The translations under genes were made by a program, and so were the position numbers. Shown here one piece after another: positions 26,687 through 34,204 of a stretch of DNA of 64,000 bases. How positions within the stretch are numbered: the first letter of the stretch is position 1; every line of letters starts with the position of its first letter. The notes below the pieces were generated by a model. That model did no database searches, was not told where the DNA came from, and worked only from the letters and a program-made list of their open reading frames with translations. The stretch comes from Bacteroidetes bacterium RIFCSPLOWO2_12_FULL_37_12 (GTDB lineage Bacteria > Bacteroidota > Bacteroidia > 2-12-FULL-37-12): NCBI GenBank assembly GCA_001769655.1, contig MEPC01000035.1, forward strand, positions 1-64,000. The letters are read 5' to 3'.

Positions 26687-27436
26687 ATGAACGTAGAAGC
26701 CAAAGAAATATTTGAACTATTAGAAAAGGTAAGTGAAACACAAGGCAACTTGTCTTTACTAATTATAATTGGACTTATAGTAGCTATTGGAATTTTAATT
26801 ACATATCTCAAATACGCAACCAAAGCAATAGCTGAAGAAGCATCAAATAAATCACTTGCTTTATACGAAAGCAATCTTACAGAAAAACTTCAAACTCAAA
26901 TCGGTCTATTTTTTCGTGACGATAATGTTAGAAATAATTTGCTAACTCACATCGGGACAAAATCAATTGACAAGAAAATTGAATGTTGGCAAATAAGCCA
27001 AACAATGTACTTCAATTATCAAAAGAGTTGGTCTTTTTCACAAGAAACAGACATTCAAGAATTTGTAAGATTAGACGAAGAACTAGGCAATATAAGGCAG
27101 AGAATTTTTATTGAAACAATTCACATTGGGTACTTTTTATCTCAAAAGTTAATCAGACTTAATTCACTAATGCGTGATAATTTAAGACAAAAAAGAACTG
27201 AATTTGCATATAGTGGAACGAACTATCAAACAAACTTAGAGACAAAACTTCAAAACACCTTAAATATTCAACAAGAAAACGAGATGAAAATTTCAGACAT
27301 AATGTATGAAATTGAAAAATGGATAATCGATAAACTTCATTCTGACCAAACCATTGAAAATTTTGAGTTTACAAGAGAACAATTAGAGTCAATAAAAAAA
27401 GAACGTGAATTAAAGTTTGATACAATTAAGAAGTAA
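26687..27436 (+). CDS. Membrane-anchored protein of unknown function, cassette unit 3
   Basis: The 249-residue protein has one N-terminal transmembrane helix (LSLLIIIGLIVAIGILITYL, about residues 22-41). A long charged, helical soluble part follows, probably coiled coil near residues 195-249 (MKISDIMYEIEKWIIDKL, LESIKKERELKFDTIKK). No family is recognised. The next gene, also with a single hydrophobic segment, starts 9 bases later, so the two likely form one membrane complex. Location within the island near a nucleosidase fusion suggests, but does not show, a defence or stress role. Confidence 0.6.
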   Translation: MNVEAKEIFELLEKVSETQGNLSLLIIIGLIVAIGILITYLKYATKAIAEEASNKSLALYESNLTEKLQTQIGLFFRDDNVRNNLLTHIGTKSIDKKIECWQISQTMYFNYQKSWSFSQETDIQEFVRLDEELGNIRQRIFIETIHIGYFLSQKLIRLNSLMRDNLRQKRTEFAYSGTNYQTNLETKLQNTLNIQQENEMKISDIMYEIEKWIIDKLHSDQTIENFEFTREQLESIKKERELKFDTIKK

Positions 27437-27445
27437 TAATCTAAA

Positions 27446-28396
27446 GTGATTAAATCAGCCAATAAAATAGAACTGCACTACTTTTTGCGTGATGAAACTC
27501 ACACAATGAACGCATTTGTTAGAAATGAATGTGAGAAAGAATTGCTGACTATTTTCAAAGAAATAATTATTTCTCTTGACATTGAAATTGATGTTGAAAG
27601 TGAAGCATTTAAAGAAGGTGGTTTAAAAGAGATTTGGAATTTTTTAGGAAAAAACGGAGTACAACTTACATTAATTATAACTGTATTCGGTCTTGTTTTG
27701 TCCAGAATACCAGTTGAGAACAAAGAACTTGTTAAACTTCAGATAGAAAATTTGGAGCTTGATAACGAGTTAAAAAAACAAGAACTTAAAAAAATCAAAA
27801 ACGAAGTTCGGACAGAAGAAGAATTAACAGATGAGACTGTTGAACGTGTTCTTGAAATACTAGACAGAGACTACAAAATCATATGGCATAAATCAAATTT
27901 TTATAAAAAACTAAACTTCTATCCTAAAGTAACAAAGCTGACAACACAAAAACTGAATGAACAAAACGAACCAGTTGAAAAAGAGCGAACGGTTGAAAGA
28001 GAGCTTTTCGGTAAATTCATTTTGCGTTCTGACACATTTCCACCCTACATTGACGAAGAAGCAGTAATTGATATTATTTCACCTGTTTTAAAAAAGGGAA
28101 ATTTTAATTGGAAAGGCTTTTACAAAGGAGACATAATAAACTTTGAAATGAATGACCAAAATTTTAAAAATTCTGTTTTAAACAAAGAAATTGAATTCAT
28201 TAATGGGACAGCAATTAAATGTGTATTGCAACAAAACAGAAAGATTGACGAAGTTGGTTTAGTGAAAGTGATTCAAAATAAAGTATTGACAGTAATTGAA
28301 ATAATTACTGGTGAAAATTATGTGCCGACTGAACAAGGCAAAAAATATAAACGAGACAAAGAACGCAAAAATGACCAACTCAAACTTGACTTTTAA
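27446..28396 (+). CDS. Unknown protein with one hydrophobic segment, partner of the preceding gene
   Basis: Starts with GTG at 27446, giving 316 aa; MNAFVRNECEKELL at about residue 21 could be a later start but would break off the conserved-looking IELHYFLRDETHTMNAFVRN region. A hydrophobic segment lies at about 73-88 (LTLIITVFGLVLSRIP), followed by a Lys/Glu coiled coil (LDNELKKQELKKIKNEVR, about 105-122). A beta-rich C-terminal domain runs from about 188 (RELFGKFILRSDTFPPYIDE). I have a sense that this N-terminal motif recurs in accessory islands of other bacteria, but cannot name a family. Function unknown. Confidence 0.6.
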   Translation: MIKSANKIELHYFLRDETHTMNAFVRNECEKELLTIFKEIIISLDIEIDVESEAFKEGGLKEIWNFLGKNGVQLTLIITVFGLVLSRIPVENKELVKLQIENLELDNELKKQELKKIKNEVRTEEELTDETVERVLEILDRDYKIIWHKSNFYKKLNFYPKVTKLTTQKLNEQNEPVEKERTVERELFGKFILRSDTFPPYIDEEAVIDIISPVLKKGNFNWKGFYKGDIINFEMNDQNFKNSVLNKEIEFINGTAIKCVLQQNRKIDEVGLVKVIQNKVLTVIEIITGENYVPTEQGKKYKRDKERKNDQLKLDF

Positions 28397-28412
28397 AGTG
28401 ATAAATACTGTG

Positions 28413-28487
28413 CCTAACAACCAAGGCTTCGTTGCGTCCTTATGACATGCAATTCAGCCACTGTTGCACTGAATCTGCCTCTGGCGG
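28413..28487. repeat. Copy 3 of the ~70-bp cassette-end repeat
   Basis: Starts within GTGCCTAACAACCAAGG right at the end of cassette unit 3 and includes CATGCAATTCAGCCA and CACTGAATCTGCCTC. Nearly identical to copy 1 at 791. The stretch from 28488 to 28722 that follows holds no convincing gene; one 63-codon frame there looks random. Confidence 0.75.
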
Positions 28488-28790
28488 AAGTTTTTTTCCC
28501 CTTTGATTGTTGAGTTTTTTTTCTCTATGGGAATTTCGTTATAAGAAAAGACCAGCATATACATACTCGACATTTCAATCTGATTTCTCTGGGGTTGTAA
28601 ATAATTTATGTTTGTTAAACGAAATTGAAATAGGTCACAAAGTTACCATGATGAATGAATGGAATTGTTTTTTATTTAGTAATTTTATCCACATTTAAAG
28701 TGTAGTTTTTTCACAAACTGACGTTAGCGGAAACCCTTTGGCGGTATAGCGAACAAAAAATTTTTTGATAGTAGTGTCACAAACTTTTTG

Positions 28791-28798
28791 TATATTTG
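28791..28798 (+). promoter_or_regulatory. -7 box inside cassette unit 4
   Basis: TATATTTG ends 4 bases before the GTG at 28803. It rules out a start at the in-frame TTG at 28788 and suggests a leaderless transcript, giving the unit its own promoter. Confidence 0.55.
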
Positions 28799-28802
28799 CG
28801 GA

Positions 28803-29330
28803 GTGAAAACAAAACCGATAACATATCTTAACTTTGAAATTGACAAACTAACTCGGTCAATTGAAAATGTAATTACTGGTGACAGTTTCCCGACTGAAGT
28901 AAGCATTGTGACAAAAGCTGACTTAATGCATGTTACCAAAAAAAATGGATGGCGGTTTAACTGGAGACAAGAATTTGATACCAATGACAGAGAAGTTTAC
29001 AAGTTGACAATTTTAAACAATCCGACTGTTATTCAAGGACTGGTGAGTTTAAAATTTGAACCTGCACATGTTTACATGCCGCTGATTGAAAGTGCACCGT
29101 TCAACATCGGGAAATCAAAAATTTATCTGGGAATTCCAGGAAACTTAGTTGCATTTGCTTGCAAACTTTCTTTTCAAAGAGGTGGTGACGGGTTCGTTTC
29201 ATTCCACTCCAAAACAGTTTTGATTGACCATTACGCTAAATCACTTGGTGCATATCATTTCGGTGGACACTTGATGATTATTGACACAAACGCTACAAAA
29301 AATTTAATTGATAAATATTTTAAATCATAA
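28803..29330 (+). CDS. Unknown protein, possible toxin of a two-gene unit
   Basis: I start at GTG 28803 (MKTKPITYLNFEIDKL), because the promoter box overlaps an earlier in-frame TTG. The 175-aa product has mixed alpha/beta character, with KLTILNNPTVIQGLVSLKF and GNLVAFACKLSFQRGGDGFVSF followed by YHFGGHLMIIDTNATKNLI at the C-terminus. The pattern of strands, a Gly-rich turn and a C-terminal strand-helix resembles a GNAT acetyltransferase, but no definite acetyl-CoA motif can be confirmed. A 59-aa gene begins four bases after the stop, a layout typical of toxin-antitoxin pairs. Confidence 0.55.
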   Translation: MKTKPITYLNFEIDKLTRSIENVITGDSFPTEVSIVTKADLMHVTKKNGWRFNWRQEFDTNDREVYKLTILNNPTVIQGLVSLKFEPAHVYMPLIESAPFNIGKSKIYLGIPGNLVAFACKLSFQRGGDGFVSFHSKTVLIDHYAKSLGAYHFGGHLMIIDTNATKNLIDKYFKS

Positions 29331-29334
29331 AACA

Positions 29335-29514
29335 ATGGGATTAATCAGAGAACCTTTAGATGTGGATTTTGTTGTTGACCCTCGCCCTTTGACAGAAAAG
29401 GAGAAGCAACAAATCAGCGAATACATTCGTGCATATAAAGCACTACATGCAAAGAAGCATGCTAGCAAACGAACATTACTAACATCAACTCCACGAGAAA
29501 AAGCTACTGCATAA
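29335..29514 (+). CDS. Small protein, possible antitoxin of the two-gene unit
   Basis: From the ATG at 29335 the 59-residue product starts MGLIREPLDVDFVVDPRPLT and continues KEKQQISEYIRAYKALHAKK. The N-terminal half is acidic and extended, the C-terminal half a basic helix, as in small antitoxins that wrap their partner. I believe near-identical N-termini recur in Bacteroidota accessory genes. It starts four bases behind the 175-aa gene and 9 codons into a longer frame that begins inside that gene. The role is inferred. Confidence 0.6.
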   Translation: MGLIREPLDVDFVVDPRPLTEKEKQQISEYIRAYKALHAKKHASKRTLLTSTPREKATA

Positions 29515-29550
29515 AAACAGAAAATTCAGTGGACGGACGGTAGAGTTTCC

Positions 29551-29617
29551 GCTAACAACTAATGCTTCGTTGCGTCCTTATGACAAGCAATTCAGCCACT
29601 GTTGCACTGAATCTTCC
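29551..29617. repeat. Copy 4 of the ~70-bp cassette-end repeat
   Basis: Begins GCTAACAACTAATGCTTCG at the right end of cassette unit 4 and keeps AATTCAGCCACTGTTGCAC. It closes the part of the island with recognisable boundaries. Confidence 0.75.
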
Positions 29618-29662
29618 TCATCATTAAACGAACAGCATGACAAAAACTAAACTCAAATAATC

Positions 29663-30103
29663 ATGACAACGAAGGACGAACCAATTATTGTTGAACAAAC
29701 TTACAACGCATCGGTTGACAGAGTTTGGACTGCTATTACCGATATTGACCAAATGAAAAAATGGTTTTTTGAAAACATAGATACATTTAAAGCGGAAGTA
29801 GGTTTTGAAACACAGTTTAATGTTATCGCGAATGACAAAAATTATCTACACCTCTGGAAAATAACAGAGGTTCAGTTACAAAAAAAAATAATCTATAATT
29901 GGAAATATGGAGGTTATTCAGGAAACTCTTATGTAAGTTGGGAGTTATCGAAAGAGAATAATTTGACAAGATTAAAACTCACGCACGATGTACAAGAAGC
30001 TTTTCCGAAGGATAATCCAGATTTTACGAGAGAATCTTGTATCGAAGGTTGGACATTTTTTATTTGCCAACGACTGAAAGCGTTTTTAGAAACAAACAAT
30101 TAA
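29663..30103 (+). CDS. SRPBCC / AHSA1-domain protein
   Basis: The 146-residue product has the START-like AHSA1 pattern: an N-terminal strand PIIVEQTYNASVDRVWTAIT, the Trp-rich turn MKKWFFEN, a middle LHLWKITEVQLQKKIIYNWK, and the C-terminal helix EGWTFFICQRLKAFLE. These cavity proteins bind hydrophobic ligands or act as stress cochaperones; specific roles are seldom known. It stands alone between the last 70-bp repeat and the tRNA pair and may be the last accessory gene of the island. Confidence 0.85.
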   Translation: MTTKDEPIIVEQTYNASVDRVWTAITDIDQMKKWFFENIDTFKAEVGFETQFNVIANDKNYLHLWKITEVQLQKKIIYNWKYGGYSGNSYVSWELSKENNLTRLKLTHDVQEAFPKDNPDFTRESCIEGWTFFICQRLKAFLETNN

Positions 30104-30231
30104 ACGACAGGCACTTAGCAACTTACTATACACCGTGTCTCCTTTGTAAGTGCTTATTTTACCATTATCACACAGAATATTTATATCTTTATACCCATTT
30201 TTTAGGTAAACAAATAAAAAATTAACTCCAG

Positions 30232-30304
30232 GCGGGAATAGCTCAGTTGGTAGAGCATCAGCTTCCCAAGCTGAGGGTCGCGGGTTCGAGTCCCGTTTCC
30301 CGCT
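30232..30304 (+). tRNA. tRNA-Gly (anticodon CCC)
   Basis: GCGGGAA at the 5' end pairs with TTCCCGC at the 3' end; D-arm GCTC/GAGC; anticodon stem TCAGC/GCTGA with loop TTCCCAA, anticodon CCC; T-arm GCGGG-TTCGAGT-CCCGT with the usual TTC. 73 bases. The CCA end is not encoded. Confidence 0.95.
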
Positions 30305-30322
30305 CCGGAAGAAAGAATTTCA

Positions 30323-30409
30323 GGAGAGATGCCAGAGTGGTTGAATGGGGCGGTCTCGAAAACCGTTATGCTCGCAAGGGTATCCAGGGTTCGAATCCCT
30401 GTCTCTCCG
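30323..30409 (+). tRNA. tRNA-Ser (anticodon CGA)
   Basis: GGAGAGA pairs with TCTCTCC. The anticodon loop CTCGAAA gives CGA. A long variable arm (GTTATGCTCGCAAGGGTAT) marks a class II serine tRNA, and the T loop reads TTCGAAT. 87 bases; CCA not encoded. It lies 18 bases after tRNA-Gly and is probably cotranscribed with it. Confidence 0.95.
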
Positions 30410-30455
30410 CACTTAATTCGTGGCTGTCCGAAAAGTAGGTGTTTATAAAAAATCT

Positions 30456-30524
30456 CCCGCAGATACCGCAGATTTTCGCAGATAATCAATTTGATAATCT
30501 GCGTTTATCTGCGTAATCTGCGGG
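30456..30524. repeat. Large palindromic repeat of CGCAGAT units
   Basis: Arms at 30456-30489 and 30491-30524 are imperfect inverses (left begins CCCGCAGATACCGCAGAT, right ends ATCTGCGTAATCTGCGGG). Within each arm CGCAGAT occurs three times. It separates the tRNA-Ser from the convergent purH and may act as a bidirectional terminator. Confidence 0.75.
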
Positions 30525-30552
30525 AAATATTGACCTTTCGGGCAGACACTAC

Positions 30553-32136
30553 TTAGTGTTTGAAATGCCTCACCCCCGTAAAGGTCATCGCTATCCCGTT
30601 CTTATTGCATACATCAATTGATTCCTGATCCTTAATTGAACCACCCGGCTGAATGATTGCTTTAATACCTGCATGGTGTGCAATTTCTACACAATCCGGA
30701 AATGGGAAAAATGCATCAGATGCCATAACGCTACCTGCTAAATCAATGTTGAAATGTTTTGCTTTGGCTATCGCTTGCTGGAGCGCATCTACCCTTGAAG
30801 TTTGCCCAATCCCGCTTGCCAGTAAGCGTTGCGAATTTGCCAGCACAATGGTATTTGATTTACTGTGCTTGCAAATTTTATTAGCAATCAGCAAACCTGT
30901 AATTTGTTCAGGAGTAGGGGAGAGGACAGTGACACTACGCAGTTGCCCGGATGTTTCAATGCTCAGGTCCTTTTCCTGTTCCAAGACCCCGTTCAGAATA
31001 GTACGGAATTCAAACTTATTCCAGGGAAAGTGTTTCAAATCAAGGAGAATTCTGTTCTTTTTAACTTTTAATAAATTAAATGCATCAATGTTATATCCCG
31101 GAGCAATAAGAATTTCAAAAAATAATTTATTCAATTCAATTGCCGTTGCATGGTCTATCATTTTGTTACAGGCAATAATTCCACCGAAGGCAGAGACCGG
31201 GTCGCATGACAAAGCTGTAAGATAAGCAGTAAGCATGTTATTACCCTGTGCCACCCCGCAAGCGTTGGTATGTTTTACAATGACACACGAATGTTTATCT
31301 CCCAATTCATGTAACAACCCCAATGCGGCATCTATGTCCACCAGATTATTATAGGATAATTCTTTCCCATTCAACTGGGAAAAAAGTTTTTCAATGTCAC
31401 CGTAAAATGTTCCTTGCTGATGAGGGTTTTCACCGTATCGTAGTCCTCGTGCCGGCGCTAACTTTTGGGTATAATTTTTAAGAAAACCAACCGGCTCATC
31501 AGCGCCATTTTCAGTTTTTTCTGTAGTAATATTTTCTATTTTATTCATTAAATAATTGCCTATTAATTTATCATAATGGCTTGAAATTTCAAATGCCCTG
31601 CCTGCCATTTCCTTCCGGTCGGTTAAGGATGATGATGCTCCATACCGTTCGAGTAGCGCCATTAGAAATGTATAATCTTTTTGGGATGGGATCACCAGTA
31701 CATCTGTATAATTTTTTGATGCGGCTCTGATAAGTGAAATGCCTCCTATATCAATTTTCTCAACAATCTCTTCATGAGTGGCTCCCGATATCAGGGTTTT
31801 TTCGAAAGGATACAGGTCAACAAGTACGAGGTCAATTTCCGGAATGGAATATTCGGCGAGCGTTTGAGTATCTTCTTGCTTTTCTCTTCTTGAAAGAATG
31901 CCACCGAAAACTTTAGGGTGCAGGGTTTTCACTCTTCCGCCAAGAATGGATGGATATCCGGTAAGGTCTTCCACAGAATTTACAGGTATTTGAAGTTTGT
32001 TTATAAAATCGTATGTTCCTCCGGTTGAAAATATTTTTACACCCAGTTGGTGGAGCTTGAAAACTATTGGCTCAAGTCCGTCTTTGCTAAAAACAGAAAT
32101 AAGGGCGTTATGGATGGGATGGGTTTGAGGTGTCAT
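30553..32136 (-). CDS. purH: Bifunctional AICAR transformylase / IMP cyclohydrolase
   Basis: PurH carries out the last two steps of IMP synthesis. The N-terminal MGS-like cyclohydrolase domain (residues about 1-200) has NALISVFSKDGLEP, GVKIFSTGGTYDFI and GGRVKTLHPKVFGGIL. The transformylase domain follows with LRYGENPHQQGTFYG, VIVKHTNACGVAQG and the C-terminal SDAFFPFPD and IIQPGGSIKDQE. 527 aa is the normal length. It is divergent from purN, with facing promoter boxes between them. Confidence 0.98.
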   Translation of the reverse strand: MTPQTHPIHNALISVFSKDGLEPIVFKLHQLGVKIFSTGGTYDFINKLQIPVNSVEDLTGYPSILGGRVKTLHPKVFGGILSRREKQEDTQTLAEYSIPEIDLVLVDLYPFEKTLISGATHEEIVEKIDIGGISLIRAASKNYTDVLVIPSQKDYTFLMALLERYGASSSLTDRKEMAGRAFEISSHYDKLIGNYLMNKIENITTEKTENGADEPVGFLKNYTQKLAPARGLRYGENPHQQGTFYGDIEKLFSQLNGKELSYNNLVDIDAALGLLHELGDKHSCVIVKHTNACGVAQGNNMLTAYLTALSCDPVSAFGGIIACNKMIDHATAIELNKLFFEILIAPGYNIDAFNLLKVKKNRILLDLKHFPWNKFEFRTILNGVLEQEKDLSIETSGQLRSVTVLSPTPEQITGLLIANKICKHSKSNTIVLANSQRLLASGIGQTSRVDALQQAIAKAKHFNIDLAGSVMASDAFFPFPDCVEIAHHAGIKAIIQPGGSIKDQESIDVCNKNGIAMTFTGVRHFKH

Positions 32137-32159
32137 GTTTTTGGAATATTAAGATTCAG

Positions 32160-32167
32160 CAAAATTA
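32160..32167 (-). promoter_or_regulatory. -7 box of the purH promoter
   Basis: Minus-strand TAATTTTG fits TAnnTTTG, 24-31 bases before the purH ATG. Confidence 0.5.
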
Positions 32168-32180
32168 ATATTTATTTTAT

Positions 32181-32188
32181 TACATTTG
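32181..32188 (+). promoter_or_regulatory. -7 box of the purN promoter
   Basis: TACATTTG matches TAnnTTTG, 26-33 bases before the purN ATG. The purH and purN boxes lie only 13 bases apart, so the two promoters could share regulation. Confidence 0.55.
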
Positions 32189-32213
32189 GATTTTATTTGA
32201 ATATAATCTCTCA

Positions 32214-32849
32214 ATGAAGCCCACCGCTCTGGCAGTTTTTGCATCCGGGAATGGTTCCAATATGCAAAATATTGTGGACTATACTAAAATTCATCCTGAA
32301 TTAAAGGTTGCAGTTGTATATTGCAATAACCCTTCTGCTTTTGTAATTCAAAGAGCGAAAAATGAACAAATCCCTGTTTTGCAAATTGATAAAAAAGGAT
32401 ATGAAAATACTGAAAAATTATTAATGGAACTGTATAAATACAAAGTTGACTATATCATTCTGGCAGGTTTTCTATGGCTGGTCCCTAAGTATATATTGGA
32501 TGCATTTCCTGAAAAGATTTTAAATATTCACCCTGCGTTATTACCCTCTTTTGGTGGAAAGGGAATGTATGGAAAACATGTTCATAAAGCGGTGTTGGAT
32601 TCTAAAAGAACGGAAAGCGGTATATCCATTCATCTTGTAAATTCACAGTATGATAAAGGAAAAATAATTTTTCAGGCATCGTGCAGAATAATGACAGACG
32701 AAACTCCCGAATCACTTTCTGGAAGGATTCATAAATTGGAGAAGAAGTATTATCCAAAAATAATTCATGAATATATCCGTTCAACTTCCATGATGGAAGA
32801 AGCGCAACCCATACCCGAAAACAGAGAGGAAGGGAATAGTGAAGAATAG
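32214..32849 (+). CDS. purN: Phosphoribosylglycinamide formyltransferase
   Basis: PurN transfers a formyl group from 10-formyl-THF to GAR in purine synthesis. The product has ASGNGSNMQNIV at the N-terminus, the catalytic NIHPALLPSF (Asn and His), and SIHLVNSQYDKG with the catalytic Asp. About 211 aa with a short charged tail. It is divergent from purH, a logical pathway pairing. Confidence 0.96.
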   Translation: MKPTALAVFASGNGSNMQNIVDYTKIHPELKVAVVYCNNPSAFVIQRAKNEQIPVLQIDKKGYENTEKLLMELYKYKVDYIILAGFLWLVPKYILDAFPEKILNIHPALLPSFGGKGMYGKHVHKAVLDSKRTESGISIHLVNSQYDKGKIIFQASCRIMTDETPESLSGRIHKLEKKYYPKIIHEYIRSTSMMEEAQPIPENREEGNSEE

Positions 32850-32902
32850 GGGCTGGAGTGAGGTGGGATATATAGAGGAAATTTAAAAACAAAAAATAAA
32901 CA

Positions 32903-33778
32903 ATGCTCAAATCCATGACCGGTTATGCTGTTGTTTCAAAAGAAACATCCTTTGGTACAGTTCAGATAGTTCTAAAAACACTTAATGCGCGTTCACTTGA
33001 ATTTAATTTCCGGTTGCCCAAATTTTTGGAAATAAGGGAACCGGTTTTAAGAAGTCATTTATCAAAGGTGTTGGAACGCGGCACTATTTTTTGCCAGATT
33101 TCTATTGATAACATTCCGGTAGATAAATCATCTGGTAAATTAAACCTGTCTGTTGCAAAATCATACTTGTCAGAATTATTAGCATTGGCAAAGGAATTAG
33201 GAATTAAAAATCCGGATCCAATGCCTTTGCTGAATGATTTACCCGACTTCTTCAACAGCCGCCAACCGGATGTAAGTGATGAAGATTTTAATGTTATTTT
33301 ACAATTATTGCTCATTGCACTGAATAATTTGGACCAATTCAGAGCTAAAGAAGGTAATGAAATGGAAAAGAATGTTGATGAGTGTATTGAGAAAATTGAG
33401 AGGAATTTTGAAAAAATCAAATGTTTGGTACCCGAACGAGCGGCACAAATTAAAGAGCGCTTGTTAACAAAGTTAAATTCACTGTCATTAACTCCTGTGC
33501 CTGACCAAAACCGCCTGGAGCAGGAATTAATTTACTACCTTGAAAAGATTGATATAAATGAAGAATGTGAACGGCTGAAAAACCATCTTTCCTACTTTTC
33601 AAAAATTTGCAAAGAAGAAGAAAATTGCGGAAAAAAACTTGGTTTTCTTTTGCAGGAGTTAAATCGTGAAATCACAACGCTAAGCAATAAATCTGCATCC
33701 GCACCCATTCAACAGTTGGCTGTATTAATCAAAGAGGATTTGGAAAAGGTAAGGGAGATGTTGATGAATGTTGTATAA
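32903..33778 (+). CDS. YicC/YloC-family endoribonuclease
   Basis: The 291-residue protein starts MLKSMTGYAVVSKET and keeps the YicC landmarks: VLKTLNARSLEFNFRLP, RLEQELIYYLEKIDINEEC (residues about 205-225) and LNREITTLSNKSASAPIQQ followed by a terminal helix LIKEDLEKVREML. E. coli YicC is an endoribonuclease acting on small RNAs. It follows purN by 53 bases and may be cotranscribed. Confidence 0.93.
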   Translation: MLKSMTGYAVVSKETSFGTVQIVLKTLNARSLEFNFRLPKFLEIREPVLRSHLSKVLERGTIFCQISIDNIPVDKSSGKLNLSVAKSYLSELLALAKELGIKNPDPMPLLNDLPDFFNSRQPDVSDEDFNVILQLLLIALNNLDQFRAKEGNEMEKNVDECIEKIERNFEKIKCLVPERAAQIKERLLTKLNSLSLTPVPDQNRLEQELIYYLEKIDINEECERLKNHLSYFSKICKEEENCGKKLGFLLQELNREITTLSNKSASAPIQQLAVLIKEDLEKVREMLMNVV

Positions 33779-33786
33779 GGTGACCA

Positions 33787-34140
33787 TTACAAGCCATTAG
33801 AGGCACTTTCCTTTAATAAACGTTCAATTCTTTCTGCGTGATCGAGTGTTTCATCCAGATAAAATACTATTTCAGGGATATGATGAAAGAGGTTCTTGAT
33901 TCGTGGAATTAAGTCCTTTTTCAAATCATAAGTTCTTGATTTTACCTGAGAGAAAATGGCGTGCTTTTCAGACCCTAAAATACTTAAATAAACTTTAGCC
34001 ATTCCAAGATCAGGGGATACGGAAACCTCGGTAATGGTAATAAGTGAGTTACCGAACAAGTTCCTACCCTTGCGCTGAAAAATATCCGCCAATTCTTTTT
34101 GTATTAACCGGGCTACTTTTGACTGTCTTTTGGTATTCAT
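33787..34140 (-). CDS. rbfA: 30S ribosome-binding factor A
   Basis: RbfA helps mature the 16S 5' end and is needed at low temperature. The 117-aa product starts MNTKRQSKVARLIQKELADI and has the KH-type core VSVSPDLGMAKVYLSI and FHHIPEIVFYLDETLDHAERIERLL, standard for the family. It converges on yicC with 8 bases between stops. Confidence 0.95.
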   Translation of the reverse strand: MNTKRQSKVARLIQKELADIFQRKGRNLFGNSLITITEVSVSPDLGMAKVYLSILGSEKHAIFSQVKSRTYDLKKDLIPRIKNLFHHIPEIVFYLDETLDHAERIERLLKESASNGL

Positions 34141-34204
34141 AAATGTTCAATAAAAATACGAATTTACTAATTATGATTAAATTTACAAGATTAGGGATTT
34201 TAAA

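Larger units (their letters stand above)
26649..28418. mobile_element. Cassette-like unit 3 (two membrane-anchored unknown proteins)
   Basis: Bounded by GTTAGGCACAATATT (26649-26663) and AATACTGTGCCTAAC (28404-28418), inverse with 14 of 15 matching. It carries two genes in one direction with only 9 bases between them. Confidence 0.65.
28723..29556. mobile_element. Cassette-like unit 4 (toxin-antitoxin-like pair)
   Basis: Starts GTTAGCGGAAAC (28723-28734) and ends with the exact inverse GTTTCCGCTAAC (29545-29556). Two genes lie inside. The core GTTAGCG departs from GTTRRRY at one position. Confidence 0.6.

Noticed and set aside
28507-28698. 63-codon frame between cassette units 3 and 4
   Set aside because: No promoter, composition like random AT-rich DNA, no recognisable domain, and no boundary motifs of its own.
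29618-30304. Genomic island integrated into tRNA-Gly
   Set aside because: The accessory island ends next to the tRNA pair, but no duplicated tRNA 3' end is present near 20.9 kb and no integrase was seen.
30202-30489. Minus-strand frame with GNGTRTRDPQLGKLMLYQLS and a plus-strand frame at 30247-30438
   Set aside because: Both are translations of the tRNA-Gly and tRNA-Ser genes; this type of peptide is a well-known false annotation over tRNAs.
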